Assembly: GCA_026874595.1 (NCBI GenBank)
Contig: CM049322.1
Coordinates: 59,021,886-59,085,885, forward strand
From: Sipunculus nudus
Taxonomy: Eukaryota > Annelida > Sipuncula > Golfingiida > Sipunculidae
Direction: 5' to 3'
DNA length: 64,000 nucleotides
In this document: positions 1 through 11,659 of the stretch, in pieces
Layout of the letters: each line of letters begins with the position of its first letter
How positions within the stretch are numbered: position 1 is the stretch's first letter
The notes under the pieces: model-generated
What the model was told of the DNA's origin: nothing
Seen by the model: the letters and a program-made list of their open reading frames with translations, nothing else
The model's database searches: none
Position numbers and translations under genes: made by a program

Positions 1-552
1 CCGCTGAGAGATAACTCTTGTGTTAAGTCTGTTTCAGTTCGGTTTGTTATCTCTACCTGTACCTTGTTAATCTTTAAGTACCACTCGTGTAGACACCCTT
101 ATCGAACATTGACACTGGTCGAGCCGGGCATGATGAGTTTCCGATAGTGATCACTCAAGCTGTATCAATGAGGGGTCAAGATAATGATAAGTTCACCCAC
201 CTCTCTTTGTTAGTCAGCTCGGACGGATTTGCTGGGTGTGTGTGAGTGGGGAAGGGGTTGGGGGGTTGGGGGGTTAGAGGCGCAGGTGCCTTTCCCGACA
301 GAAACAAAAACAAATGAGAAATAGAAAAATATAAGCGCTTAATTTAAATAGGATTTGCATCAAGATACTTAAGTCTATGCTGGAGTGCGCGATTACAGCC
401 TAAATGTTTACAAAAGTTTATATACCAGGTGTGTGAGGTTACCCCCTTCCAATACCGTCTACTCCCAATATTCTATAATCCTGATCCGTCCATAGTCTGT
501 TTGTATATTATAACGACATTATAAAAAGAGAATGTTAAATTCGAGTATATTG

Positions 553-555
<3 letters not shown>
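1..555. other. Unassigned AT-rich sequence
   Basis: No open frame, RNA gene or repeat is recognisable. It ends at the first (TA)n tract. Confidence 0.5.

Positions 556-602
<47 letters not shown>
556..602. repeat. (TA)n microsatellite
   Basis: Uninterrupted TA dinucleotide run of about 47 bp. Confidence 0.95.
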
Positions 603-604
<2 letters not shown>

Positions 605-1059
605 GATCATAATTTTATTACTTTGTCTAGAGCAATGAATTGCAGCAAGATCATCCCTTTTTTGTGTGTTTGTTTGTCTGTTTTACATAGCAGTGTTGCT
701 CAAAAGCAATATTAAACCAATTTCCAGAAGGAAAGGTAGATTGGGACTGAATTTTTTGTCTTGGCGGAGGTAGATGGGCTCTACTGAGTGCCCTCATGAT
801 TGAGTTTATAATCTATATCTCTTGTTCAGATTAATGTTATGATTCCCCGAATAGCCGTTGTCGTCGTATTTTTATCTGGATTTTGATTAAATACCTGGTA
901 TATATGTTATGCAATTCTTGACAAAATGCACACACTAAACGTTTCAATTGTAATGTTTTCGTAATGCAAAATGTAAACTTAAAATGTTTCAATAAGATAT
1001 ATAGATAGATAATGCTTTATTTCAGACTCACTGTCCATATACATAAATGAATAGGTTAG

Positions 1060-1096
1060 TAAACACATAATATGCATACTAAAAATATAGACACAC

Positions 1097-1128
<32 letters not shown>

Positions 1129-1310
1129 TTATACATATTACATTATATATACCTACATAATCATACACACTTACATACAAATATATACATATGACAGAGA
1201 TATACATACATGCGCATAAACATATATTCATATACACGCATAAATATATACGTGATATATAAATTTACACATATACTTACATATACACACATATATGTTC
1301 AAATATAACC
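1060..1310. repeat. TA/CA-rich cryptic simple sequence
   Basis: A TA run near 1097-1129 sits inside a 250 bp stretch built from TACATA, CACATA and ATATAC steps. Low complexity; no other function visible. Confidence 0.8.
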
Positions 1311-1512
1311 GCGACTACTAATAATCTAACCTCTCACTTGCACCGGATGACCCGTCGACTTTGACGTGACGTCATAATATAAAATAACATGCTTTATCCC
1401 GCCAAAAACATGCAGGTATACTGTAAACGTTTTTTTTTAGCTCAATGCTTTACAATGATGTGTGCTTTTCCTGTGTAAGAAAAACACCTATTATACACAC
1501 TTATTTGTGTAC

Positions 1513-1523
1513 TGTATATATAA

Positions 1524-1566
<43 letters not shown>
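1513..1566. repeat. Compound (TA)n(GA)n microsatellite
   Basis: A TA run passes directly into a GA run. It lies just left of the first tRNA-bearing satellite unit, so the array abuts simple-sequence DNA. Confidence 0.9.
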
Positions 1567-1633
1567 CTCACACATACCAATACATACATATATATATACA
1601 TATAGAACAAGAATACACAGAAAAAGTCGGATC

Positions 1634-1704
1634 ACCCCGTATGGGAATCGAACCCAGGTCCCTCCGATTACCGGTCGTTTGTTCTACCGCTGAGCTAACA
1701 GGGA
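1634..1704 (-). tRNA. tRNA-like unit 1 (left array), anticodon position GGT
   Basis: 71 nt cloverleaf-like body with A box TAGCTCAGCGG and B box GGTTCGATTCC. It differs from the other copies: the anticodon-loop position reads GGT rather than GGC, the D-stem 3' strand is altered (GAAC) and the T-stem has one mismatch. It is the outermost and among the most diverged copies. Probably a tRNA-derived pseudogene. Confidence 0.6.
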
Positions 1705-1753
1705 TCCCCAACTTCCTCTGTGTATCAGCACAGTTTCATAGGAAGCAGCGAAG

Positions 1754-1761
1754 TGACGTCA
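1754..1761. promoter_or_regulatory. CRE/ATF palindrome TGACGTCA (repeated in every unit)
   Basis: A perfect TGACGTCA lies 50 bp upstream of the tRNA-like body on its strand. The same octamer is intact at the same place in all nine left units. ATF/CREB sites near -50 are known upstream elements of some Pol III genes such as 7SL RNA; use here is inferred. Confidence 0.6.
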
Positions 1762-1938
1762 CTACTGTAACTGGTATTATACATACTACATGTGTCGACA
1801 CGGCGACTTTTCATGCAGCAGTGATAAACTGATGGCCTCTTATGGTGTGCATCAAATATTATATAGAATGATGTTGAATGGCTATGCTGGTCCATCTAAT
1901 GGAGATATAGAACAAGAATACACAGGAAAAGCCGGATC

Positions 1939-2009
1939 ACCCCGTATGGGAATCTAACCCATGACCCTCCGATTGCCGGTCGACTGCTCTACCGCTGAGC
2001 TAACAGGGA
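1939..2009 (-). tRNA. tRNA-like unit 2 (left array), B box damaged
   Basis: Same 71 nt body, but the B box reads GGTTAGATTCC: the near-invariant C of the TTC element has become A. The downstream T-run is shortened to TTTT. Probably a dead Pol III unit. Confidence 0.6.
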
Positions 2010-2243
2010 TCACCAACTTCCTCTGTGTATCAGCAAACTTTCATAGGAACCAGCGAAGTGACGTCACTACTGTGACTGGTATTATACATACTACATGTGT
2101 CGACACGGCGGCTTTGCATGCAGCAGTGATAAACTGATGGCCTTTAATGGTGTGCATCAAATATTATATAGAAAGATGTTGAATGGCCATGCTGGTACAT
2201 CTCATGGAGATATAGAACAAGAATACACAGAAAAAGCCGGATC

Positions 2244-2314
2244 ATCCCGTATGGGAATCGAACCCATGACCCTCCGATTGCCGGTCGTCTGCTCTACCGC
2301 TGAGCTAACAGGGA
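2244..2314 (-). tRNA. tRNA-like unit 3 (left array)
   Basis: A box TAGCTCAGCGG and B box GGTTCGATTCC are intact, anticodon position GGC, and TTTTT follows the body. One acceptor-stem change (ATCCCGT on the + strand). Confidence 0.6.
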
Positions 2315-2548
2315 TCCCCAACTTCCTTTGTGTATCAGCACACTTTCATAGGAACCAGCGAAGTGACGTCACTACTGTGACTGGTATTATACATACTACA
2401 TGTTTCGACACGGCGGCTTTTCATGCAGCAGTGATAAACTGATGGCCTCTTATGGTGTGCATCAAATATTATATAGAATGATGTTGAATGGCTATGCTGG
2501 TCCATCTAATGGAGATATAGAACAAGAATACACAGGAAAAGCCGGATC

Positions 2549-2619
2549 ACCCCGTATGGGAATCTAACCCATGACCCTCCGATTGCCGGTCGACTGCTCT
2601 ACCGCTGAGCTAACAGGGA
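2549..2619 (-). tRNA. tRNA-like unit 4 (left array), B box damaged
   Basis: Near-identical to unit 2, with the same B-box C-to-A change and shortened T-run. This shows that the pair 2+3 was copied to give 4+5. Confidence 0.6.
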
Positions 2620-2853
2620 TCACCAACTTCCTCTGTGTATCAGCAAACTTTCATAGGAACCAGCGAAGTGACGTCACTACTGTGACTGGTATTATACATA
2701 CTACATGTGTCGACACGGCGGCTTTGCATGCAGCAGTGATAAACTGATGGCCTTTAATGGTGTGCATCAAATATTATATAGAAAGATGTTGAATGGCCAT
2801 GCTGGTACATCTCATGGAGATATAGAACAAGAATACACAGAAAAAGCCGGATC

Positions 2854-2924
2854 ATCCCGTATGGGAATCGAACCCATGACCCTCCGATTGCCGGTCGTCT
2901 GCTCTACCGCTGAGCTAACAGGGA
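2854..2924 (-). tRNA. tRNA-like unit 5 (left array)
   Basis: Near-identical copy of unit 3, with intact A and B boxes and TTTTT terminator. Confidence 0.6.
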
Positions 2925-3158
2925 TCCCCAACTTCCTTTGTGTATCAGCACACTTTCATAGGAACCAGCGAAGTGACGTCACTACTGTGACTGGTATTAT
3001 ACATACTACATGTTTCGACACGGCGGCTTTGCATGCAGCAGTGATAAACTGATGGCCTTATATGTTGTGCATCAAATATTAAATAGAAAGATGTTGAATG
3101 GCCATGCTGGTCCATCTCATGGAGATATAGAATAAGAATACACAGAAAAAGTCGGATC

Positions 3159-3229
3159 ACCCCGTAGGGGAATCGAACCCTTGACCCTCCGATTGCCGGT
3201 CGTCTGCTCTACCGCTGAGCTAACAGGGA
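3159..3229 (-). tRNA. tRNA-like unit 6 (left array)
   Basis: A and B boxes intact. The T-stem carries an A-C mismatch (AAGGG opposite CCCCT). TTTTT follows. Confidence 0.6.
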
Positions 3230-3464
3230 TCTTACCAACTTCCTCTGTGTATCAGCACACTTTAATAGGAACCAGCGAAGTGACGTCACTACTGTGACTG
3301 GTATTATACATACTGCATGTGTAGACACGTCGACTTTGCATGCAGCAGTGATAAACTGATGGCTTTTATGGTGTGCATCAAATATTATATACAAAGATGT
3401 TGAATGGCCATGCTGGTCCATCTCATGGAGATATAGAACAAGAATACACAGAAAAAGTCGGAAC

Positions 3465-3534
3465 ACCCCCTATGGGATTCGAACCCATGACCCTCCGATT
3501 GCCGGTCGTCTGCCTACCGCTGGGCTGACAGGGA
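3465..3534 (-). tRNA. tRNA-like unit 7 (left array), D arm damaged
   Basis: A one-base deletion and substitutions disrupt the D stem and A box. The T arm is perfect (ATGGG/CCCAT, loop TTCGAAT). Confidence 0.55.
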
Positions 3535-3768
3535 TCCCCAACTTCCTCTGTGTATCTGCACACTCTCATAGGAACCAGCGAAGTGACGTCACTACTGTGA
3601 CTGGTATTATACATACTACATGTCTCGACACGGCGACTTTGCATGCAACAGTGATAAACTGATGGCCTTTTATGGTGTGCATCAAATATTAAATAGAAAG
3701 ATGTTGAATGGCCATGCTGGTCCATCTCATGGAGATATAGAACAAGAATACACAGAAAAAGTCGGATC

Positions 3769-3839
3769 ACCCCGTAGGGGAATCGAACCCTTGACCCTCC
3801 GATTGCCGGTCGTCTGCTCTACCGCTGAGCTAACAGGGA
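3769..3839 (-). tRNA. tRNA-like unit 8 (left array)
   Basis: Same T-stem mismatch as unit 6, with intact A and B boxes and TTTTT after the body. Confidence 0.6.
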
Positions 3840-4073
3840 TCACCAACTTCCTCTGTGTATCAGCACACTTTCATAGGAACCACGAAAGTGACGTCACTAC
3901 TGTGACTGGTATTATACATACTACATGTGTCGACACGGCGGCTTTGCATGCAGCAGTGATAAAATGATGGCCTTTTATGGTGTGCATCAAATATTATATA
4001 GAAAGATGTTGAATGGCCATGCTGGTCCATCTGATGGAGATATAGAACAAGAATACACAGAAAAAGTCGGATC

Positions 4074-4144
4074 ACCCCGTATGGGAATCGAACCCATGAC
4101 CCTCCGATTGCCGGTCGTCTGCTCTACCACAGAGCTAACAGGGA
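4074..4144 (-). tRNA. tRNA-like unit 9 (left array)
   Basis: D loop changed (A box TAGCTCTGTGG), B box intact, TTTTT terminator present. Last full copy before the array breaks off. Confidence 0.6.
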
Positions 4145-4304
4145 TCCCCAACTTCTTCTGTGTATCAGCACACTTTCATAGGAACCAGCGAAGTGACGTC
4201 ACTACTGTGACTGGTATTATACATACTACATGTGTCGACACGGCGACTTTGCATGCAGCAGTGATAAACTGATGGTCTTTTATGGTGGGCATCAAATATT
4301 ATAT

Positions 4305-5150
4305 AGATACACACACACATGCACACATATACACACACGTAAGTGCTTACGTAGGCCTACATATACACTCATACCTACATATCCATTAGTATAAAATACA
4401 TAGATATGCTCACACATGCATATACAAATACAAACATACATATGTTATTTTAACTTAAAAAAAAGACTTTTATCATCTATGCTATAATTTTAATTTTTTT
4501 ACTATGACACAAGGGTTGCTCCAATAGACGAAATAAATCCGATTCTAAGTATGGGTCTGAATTATTATTAATCTTTATGTATGAGTTATTGATTTCTGGT
4601 ATTTTTTTTTCTTTTAAGACATCACAGTTTAAATTTGTCTCTCATATGGGGTATCATCATTGATGTCTTGTATTTTACTTAACATAGACAGACGTTTACA
4701 CTTATACATAACAGAGACATATATCACAGACATTACAAACGAGACCACATGAGAATGTGGTTTATTGTCATTACATGCAAGTAGTGTAAGACACAAATGT
4801 AATTAGCCTAGGTGTTTCATATATAATGCTGTTTTTCTTATGGAGAATGCAGCTTACAGAATAAACCACCAATTATAGCCAACGCGAAATTAAAACACAA
4901 CCTCGTCTATACATGCATTTTTTATGAAACTCTGCACATCAATCATGCACTTAAATGCACACACATAAACACGTATATATATGCATGTTGATACACATAT
5001 ATATACACATATACCCATTCACCTACATATACATATTCTTGTTTACAATAAAACATCAAATCAAACTTTCAATAATTCACTTTTATCCTCATCCTTCAAC
5101 AACATTTGAATCTGTTCCCACTTTTATTATGTTGAGCCAATTTCCCTTTT
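4305..5150. other. CA/TA-rich and AT-rich sequence, no gene seen
   Basis: CACACA and TACATA steps at 4305-4440 and again at 4955-5035, with AT-rich DNA between. The latter stretch may be the 3' end of the LINE that follows, because the reverse strand near 5020-5050 weakly resembles the end of such ORFs. Confidence 0.4.
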
Positions 5151-5162
5151 CAATTTTCCTTT

Positions 5163-6326
5163 TCATTCGTAAAAAAGATGACATACTGATTCTATGTGAA
5201 TATAGCAATAAGAAGACCTCGGAGTATCATTTAGCTTCAATTTAAATAATTTTTTATTCAGAGCTATGTAATTGTTCAAGAGTTTATATTGAAACTCCCG
5301 AGCAAATGTTTCACGCGTTGTGATGTAAGCACAGTTATAAACATCTTCCCATGTAACATTGATATTATATGTTTTGTTAAATTCGTCTAAATATATCTGG
5401 TGAGTTGGCGCTTTATATAATTTTTTTACGATTGATTTATAGACATCTTTAGAATTTATTTTGTTTAATGATTTAATTCCTTCAACGATAGCAAACTGTG
5501 GCTCGGAACCTTTCATACTAGAAAGTGAACAATTTGATTTGCTTTTAAAACGTCTTTCCATTTTTTTGGAATAGCCTGTTTGAGGGATAGCCAAGACAGA
5601 GCACTCAGACTGTTTGCGATACCTTTATTCACTTGTTGCAAAGTGAAAATTGTGCCTTCTTCATTTAAGATATCTATTACATATCTAAGGTTTAAATTGA
5701 AAAGGGATGCATAGAACAAAGATTTATCACCTGCCTTTATACAGTTATTATTCCACAGTGGTTGTTCTACAATATATTCCACAGTGATAGGATTAGTCTT
5801 GGTATACTCTGCCCAGTTATGTAAACAACTATTATAAAATTTAGGTAGAGATTTTGGGATTCTAGCCATATCAAAGTTTGAACCTACACAAACAAGACCT
5901 CTAATGCACGACAAAGTAGAGCCAATTAACTGTCTTGTTTGGCTATTATCCTCAGATAATAATCTCTTAACCCACATTACCCTCTGTGTTTTCACATAGC
6001 TCATAAAATCTGGCATTTTTAAGCCACCTTTCTCATAAGATCCAAAAATTGTGCAATGTTTGACTTTTGATTTTTTGTTTTTTCCAAATAAATTTAGTAA
6101 TGAAGTTTGTATTCTCTTCAACAATACTCTTAGGTGGATCGAGAATATTTGTTACAAACAGCATTTCTGACAAAGCTATGGATCTGACAACCTCAATCCT
6201 TCCATAGATGGTTAAATTTCTGCAACACCATATATTTAAAACAGCTTTCAAATTTGTTATTTTATTTCTGTAATTTTTCTCAATTATATATTTCTCGTAT
6301 GAATAAAGTATCCCTAGAATTTCCAT
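5163..6326 (-). pseudogene. C-terminal half of the LINE ORF2 (three overlapping fragments)
   Basis: Three open pieces (6033-6326, 5513-6124, 5163-5594) are offset by frameshifts. The first carries the WCCRNLTIYGRIEVV-type motif, the second FGSYEKGGLKMPDFMSY, and the third ends in S-Y-C...IESVCHLFYE, a degraded Cys/His motif typical of the end of L1/Tx1 ORF2. A TGA follows where a Cys codon is usual. Confidence 0.75.
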
Positions 6327-6514
6327 AGGTCTTGTTGTTAAATTAATCCACTATAAATTATAAAATATATCTTTTCTATTCTTCCATTTTCCAATCCAAG
6401 CTATTTCGGACTTCTCATAATTCACTTGTAAGTACGATATATTCGAAAATTCCTTCAATTTAGATAGAGTATGTTTCAGTGAAATGTTATTATCTTTTTT
6501 TTAAAAATTGTAAT

Positions 6515-7145
6515 ATCATCAGCGAACGCGCAAAGTTTAATTTCTTTTCCCCCAACAGTTATACCTTTTATTTGTTAATTACTCCTGATTTTTATCGCTA
6601 GGACCTCTAAACAGAGAATAAACAGGTACGGTGCGAGGGGGTCTCCTTGACGAGAACCTCTTTGTAAAGGGAAGTATCCAGTTGTAAATCCATTATTTAT
6701 AACAGAGCTCTCAAGATTATTATGCAAAATTTTAATCCAACGAATAAATGATTTTCCAAATCCAAATTTTTCTAGAACACTAAAGATAAACTGATGATTT
6801 ATTGAGTCAAATGCTGCTTGAAGATCCCCTCCAAAATAACGCCAGAAATATTCAAATCAATTGTGTACTGTAAAACGTCCTTAATTAATCTTATTGGTTC
6901 GGCAATGAAGCGGCCCTTCATGAATGCATATTGATCCTTTTCTATAACAGACGGCAGTACTTTAATCAACCGTGAAACCATTATTTTACTTAAGTAATTG
7001 GTCTCAAAGAATTTAGTAATCTATTGTCTTTGTCTGGTTTTGGAATTAATGTTACTAAGGCTTGCTTCTGGCTGGTAGTTAGAGAACCAGCTTTAAAATT
7101 TGCTTTGAAACATTCAGTTAACAAAGCTCCTAACTCATTAAAAAA
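6515..7145 (-). pseudogene. RT palm/fingers region of the L1/Tx1-like LINE
   Basis: Contains the LIPK fingers motif, the RPIT motif, the GR-x-I region and the FADD active-site aspartates (6515-6526). One open piece of 60 codons lies at 6799-6981; the rest needs several frame changes. Confidence 0.8.
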
Positions 7146-7220
7146 AGAAAGATAAAATTACTTTCTGGTATTCTTTGCTTGCGTATTAGAGCATCAAAAT
7201 GAGTAAGATTACGTATCACA

Positions 7221-8616
7221 ACTCGATCCTGATACTGCACAGTTTAGGTAATCCCAAAAAAATTCTTAGAGAAAGAACCAGTTATTTGGTTATTTGATAT
7301 GATTCAGTCTATACACATACTCAACAGATAACTTGAGTGAAATCAATGTCGAGCCTCAAAACTAAATTACCGACATATAATGGGGCCTAATGTGTCTGTA
7401 GGGTTGTAGGAGTGCATGACCTTTAACCTCTTCTATAGGCTCCGTTAGTATGAGGGTGGTTTATACAAGCTGATAAGAAGTTTTAATGAACTGATAATTA
7501 TCATGGGTAAGTGTTTACGAATACACTTAGGAATAATACAATGACTGAGTAATACTTTGGTGATGAAAAAAGTTAATACTTGGCACATGTAGTTCAAGTC
7601 GTATTAATGATCCGGCAGCTTAATTATCAAAATTTAGCTTTTATTCCAAACTGGGGAATGTTTTATTACACCTTATCTTGGCAGTGCACATAAATCCGTC
7701 CATCCAGTAATTTTCACAGGTTTAAAATCCAAATTTCATTACAACATCATATTATAGGTTACAGTTGATGATGATTTTTATTATAACATTATAGACCAGA
7801 ATGCTAAATTATTTTGCTGTACAATTCTTGTAACAAAAACAATTATCCAAAAATTCTAAAATAAGCCCTGACGATGGCGATATGTTGTCATGGGTAATTA
7901 GTTCTAACTAATGGGGCATGGCACGTGTGATTACATTAACGATGTTTTACCAGAATCCGGTGGCTGCAGCAAGTCACTCAGATTCCAAGACTTTCGCAGC
8001 CCATGACTTCTTGACAAATTGAGTTTGCATGGGGTGTAGGTCATATTTTCCTTCATTATTCAAGTGTATATTTTCTACTTCATTATGGCGAGTAATTGCT
8101 TGGATTGGGATGATTTCAAGTTGATGTCCTCTAGAAACCACATAAAACAGTATGATTCAGATAAGTTATGTTATCAGGCTTTGCCAGTTAATTAATAATT
8201 TTAAGACACATTGATCATCCCATTAAGTCCTTCGTGTTTTGCAGTGGGGTCGCTAGGTAGACAAGGGGTGCGCTCCCAATACAATAGAGTTAGAGAAATA
8301 ACTTTAGTCGCACGCACACACATATACATGCCATATATGGAAGACAAAGCTCCAGCGGGATAATAAAGTCACAGTGATTAATATATTTATAATTTGACAC
8401 ATTCTTCTGACCGCATTGTTGAACCGCATTGGTCATATTTCTCTACCAGCATTTTATTTTAATCTGAAATCTACTTTGGCTGGTACTTATCGAGGAAAAT
8501 TATACAGTGATATAGAAAGCAGCAGGTATGCAACACATACACACACATCCGAGTATTCGCTTGGAGTAAGTCCCTTCCCGAGGCTCGATCAATCTAACCA
8601 GAGAAAATTAAACTAG
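7221..8616. other. Unassigned AT-rich sequence
   Basis: No recognisable gene. A 66-codon frame at 8416-8616 has no recognisable domain and is probably chance. Confidence 0.4.
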
Positions 8617-8905
8617 ACTTGTTACTTTTGATGTCTTGATGTACACAAGGTCGGCATAACATTTAGTTAACAAGCATAATTCTTTTTTAAAAAATTAAAC
8701 ATTAAAATTGTTACCCTTTAAAAATGTTTAGTGATGTTTCATTTTAGCCAGCCTGGCCTTGACTTGATACTTATGGTGTACTGAAGTACACATGGTAGGC
8801 ATAACATTAAGTGAACAAGCATAATTCTTGTTGATAAACACCTAATAAAAACTAAAACCCTTTCTAAAACTTTACCCTTTCAAAATAATAAGTTTCATTT
8901 GAGCC
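8617..8905. repeat. Diverged tandem duplication, ~145 bp unit x2
   Basis: The block with gacttg-tact, ggcataacatt and aacaagcataattctt at 8617-8760 is repeated at 8761-8905. Noncoding and clearly diverged. Confidence 0.7.
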
Positions 8906-9579
8906 AGATCAGGAACACGTCTCATTAATTCTGTGGTCTCATCGTGTTTACATAACAATGTGATATATTGATTTTTGAACATACCTTTGAATAGTTTTTA
9001 CATGAATTCTACGTAGGAGAATGTATCTTGATTGTCAATATCCTTTTGTCTAACGAATAATTGCACATACTTCTTCGAAAATGATTAATTTTTAAAAGCC
9101 ACAGGCAATGTAGGTAATTGACCAAATCCTTTAATCTTACTTTGTCATAAATTTATTATTTTATTTATTTATTAATATATCTTTATTCAGGGTGGCTTGT
9201 TCAGAATATACTGCTCTCCCACAAGGCCCTGAGAGAAATTGGAATTTTTAAACATGATCATATAGCATGACAGTAATATACAAGCAAACATGTATATGCA
9301 GAATATTGTAACTGAATATAACATATTGTTATTTCCTGTACTAGTATGATCATTATTAGGAGTTTATTATAGAATATTATTTAGATAATCATAGGATATT
9401 CAGGTTATTAACAATGTTTTTAACATTGTATGAAATAAGCGCAAAGAATAATATAAACCACAAGTGCAATGTATGCAAAATTATGTGTGTTAATTCACTT
9501 ATTGGTATTCGTAAAGCATAAAATATCAACATGCATGCATAACATGTAAAAGTGGTATAACAGATTTATTGTTATAATG

Positions 9580-10100
9580 TCAAGTGTTTAGTGAATATTG
9601 CTTAAGATCTTTTTTGAACTTATCTAAATTATCTATCTTACGAAGAGCTTCCGGTAACAAATTCCATAATTTCGGTCCCTGATAAATAAAAGATTTTCGC
9701 ATCAATTCATTTCTAACTGTTGGTACTTTCACTTGACAAGAGTATCTCGTGTTATAAGAGAGTATTTCAGATCGGTTTCTGATTGATAATTCATATAACA
9801 AGGTGCTAGGCCATTAAGGCATTTAAACATGAATATATTAGAGAGGTACAATAATTGATTGATTTGTTTAGCCAATTTAAGGCTGATATCAATGTTGAAC
9901 TAGCTGTATTCCTATCATAATTCCCAGAAATTATACGGGCAGCCCTATTCTGGAATTTCTGGAGAACGTTCATATTTGTTTGGCTTTGATGGCCCCAATT
10001 GATTAAACCGTAATCAATATAGGGTTGTATGGTGGTCATATAAATATAAACGAGTTCCTGTGAAGGTAAATCTTTACTCAGACGAGCGAGAGCGCCTAGT
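9580..10100 (-). pseudogene. ORF2 C-terminal region of the CR1-like LINE
   Basis: Two open pieces (9806-10039 and 9580-9801) in different frames. They hold the conserved thumb/C-terminal motifs PYIDYGLINWG, FQNRAARIISG, a degraded LNGLAP-like stretch, and GPKLWNLLPEALRK near the end. The natural stop after SLNT lies at 9580. Joined to the upstream RT by one in-frame stop near 10099. Confidence 0.85.
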
Positions 10101-11531
10101 TAAGGTTTTAATTTGGAAGCAAGTTCATTGATATGTGCTCTCCATGTAAGGCAACTGTCAAGTGTTAATCCGAGATATTGAGCCTTATCAGTATACCGTA
10201 GGACTGTACCATTTAACAAAATAGGTGGATATGATGATGTTATTTTAGATAATTTTTGTCTACTTCCAATGACCATAAGGTAGGATTTTTCTGTATTTAT
10301 CGTGGGTTTATTCACTAGAAACCATTCAGATATTCTATTAATATCTGTGTAACGGACTCAATAGTGGGACCAGAAACATATAAGCATGTATCATCAGCAA
10401 ATAGGCTAATGTTACTAAATGTTGGTATGTTACAAACATCATTTAGGTAAATTAAGAATAAAAGTGGTCCGAGAACATAACCTTGAGGGACTCCCATAGA
10501 AATCTGCGAACAGTCAGAAATTGATCCATTATATTTAGTAGCTTGAGTTCGATTGCTTAGATACGATTTGAACCACTCTCATTCTCGATTCCGTAATCCA
10601 TATTTATAAATCTTGTCAAGTAGCCTAGCGTGACATATTGAATCAAAACATTTACAAATATCAAGAAAGCAAACTACTGTTATATGTCCTTTGTCGCATG
10701 CTTTAACCCAATCAGATGTACTGCTAAGTAGTGACGTATTGGTCGAGTGTTGTTTTATGAATGCCGATTGTGATGGACTTAAAAATTTGCTATCATGATT
10801 AAATGAATATACCTGCTGGTGAATCATTTTTTCCATTATTTTAGCTACATGTGAAATTACAGAAATCGGGCGATAATTACATGGATCATCCGCAGGCCCT
10901 TTCCCTTTATAAATTGGCGTAACTCTTGCCTGTTTTAAATCTGTAGGAACTAAACTTTCCTCTAAACTCATGTTAACTATGGTGCATATGTAAGGTGTGA
11001 GCTCTTCTGCAGCTAGTTTTAACAAATACGCATTTACACCTAAAATATCTATAGTAAAAGAATTCGGCATATTTTTAAGTTGCCATAATATTTTATTTTC
11101 TTGAATAGAAGTAAATTTAGATATGCAATTTTGTGATTTAAGCTCCGGAATGTGATTTTCAGATGAATTATTAATTTTAGATGCAAGTTTAGGACCAATG
11201 TCGACAAAATACTTGTTGAATTGTGATGCTGTTATTGTGTTAGAAGAGCTAGAATTGTTTTTATTAAGGGCAAAGCGTATTACTTTCCACATTTGTTTTT
11301 GGTTACTTTAGCGTCTGCAATTTTATTAAAGAAGAATTCACGTTTAGCGTTGTGAGTAAAAGTAGTTACTTGATTACGTAATAAGCGGTATACCGTCATG
11401 AGGTAGGGATCATTGTATTTACATACAAGTTTATGTGCAGCATCCCGTTCATGCATTAAGTGGATCAGATCGTCAGTCAGCCATGGACATTTCTTCGATT
11501 TTACTCTGTGAGTGCACAATGGAGCGTGCAT
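10100..11531 (-). pseudogene. ORF2 reverse transcriptase of the CR1-like LINE
   Basis: Pieces at 11280-11531, 10579-11292, 10315-10497 and 10100-10315. Motifs in order: ARVTPIYKGKG, CNYRPISVIS, SQSAFIKQHST, FLDICKCFDS, GVPQGYVLGPLLFLIYLND, and LFADD at 10390-10401. One in-frame TGA near 10578 separates the second and third pieces, which share a frame. A one-base frameshift near 10340 displaces the fourth. In this family the RT copies element RNA at a nicked target. Confidence 0.9.
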
Positions 11532-11659
11532 ATTAGAAACAAATAAGATATATTAGAAACAAATAAGATAACATCATATAAGTACCTCCAAGCCGTTAGT
11601 ACATCAACGTGTTTAATTTTATTAGCGTTAGTCATTAGCTGTGAAACGTCATTTCTAAA

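Larger units (their letters stand above)
1602..4304 (-). repeat. Left tRNA-bearing satellite array (~305 bp unit, 8.9 copies)
   Basis: The marker gaacaagaatacacag recurs at 1605, 1910, 2215, 2520, 2825, 3130 (one change), 3436, 3740 and 4045, a period of 304-306 bp. On the - strand each unit holds, in order, a TGACGTCA palindrome, a tRNA-like body with Pol III A and B boxes, and a T-run. Units 2+3 and 4+5 are near-identical, so a 610 bp pair was duplicated on top of the 305 bp period. The array stops abruptly at about 4304 inside the spacer, where CA-rich sequence follows. The same satellite returns inverted at 62.83 kb. Confidence 0.95.
5163..7220 (-). mobile_element. L1/Tx1-like LINE, 5'-truncated and decayed
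   Basis: Frames on the - strand read, from 7145 downward, through ordered parts of a non-LTR reverse transcriptase. They are SLTTSQKQALVTLIPKPDKD, the LRPIT block, the QYAFMKGR block, GSRQGDPLAPYLFILC near 6610-6660 and the catalytic FADD box at 6515-6526. The thumb and C-terminal region follow, with GGLKMPDF and a cysteine/histidine motif ending at 5163. The order and motifs match the L1/Tx1 group. No endonuclease is present. Frameshifts, stops and small deletions (for example after RPIT near 6990) make it inactive. Confidence 0.85.

Noticed and set aside
2095-4272. Several 115-codon frames in the left array and 68-96-codon frames in the right array
   Set aside because: They are translations across the satellite, including the reverse complement of the tRNA-like body (MGIEPMTLRLP). 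The 305/307 bp period is not a multiple of three, and frames occur on both strands. Not genes.
1602-4304. CRISPR array
   Set aside because: Units are 305 bp, with no short repeat/spacer structure, and the DNA is eukaryotic.
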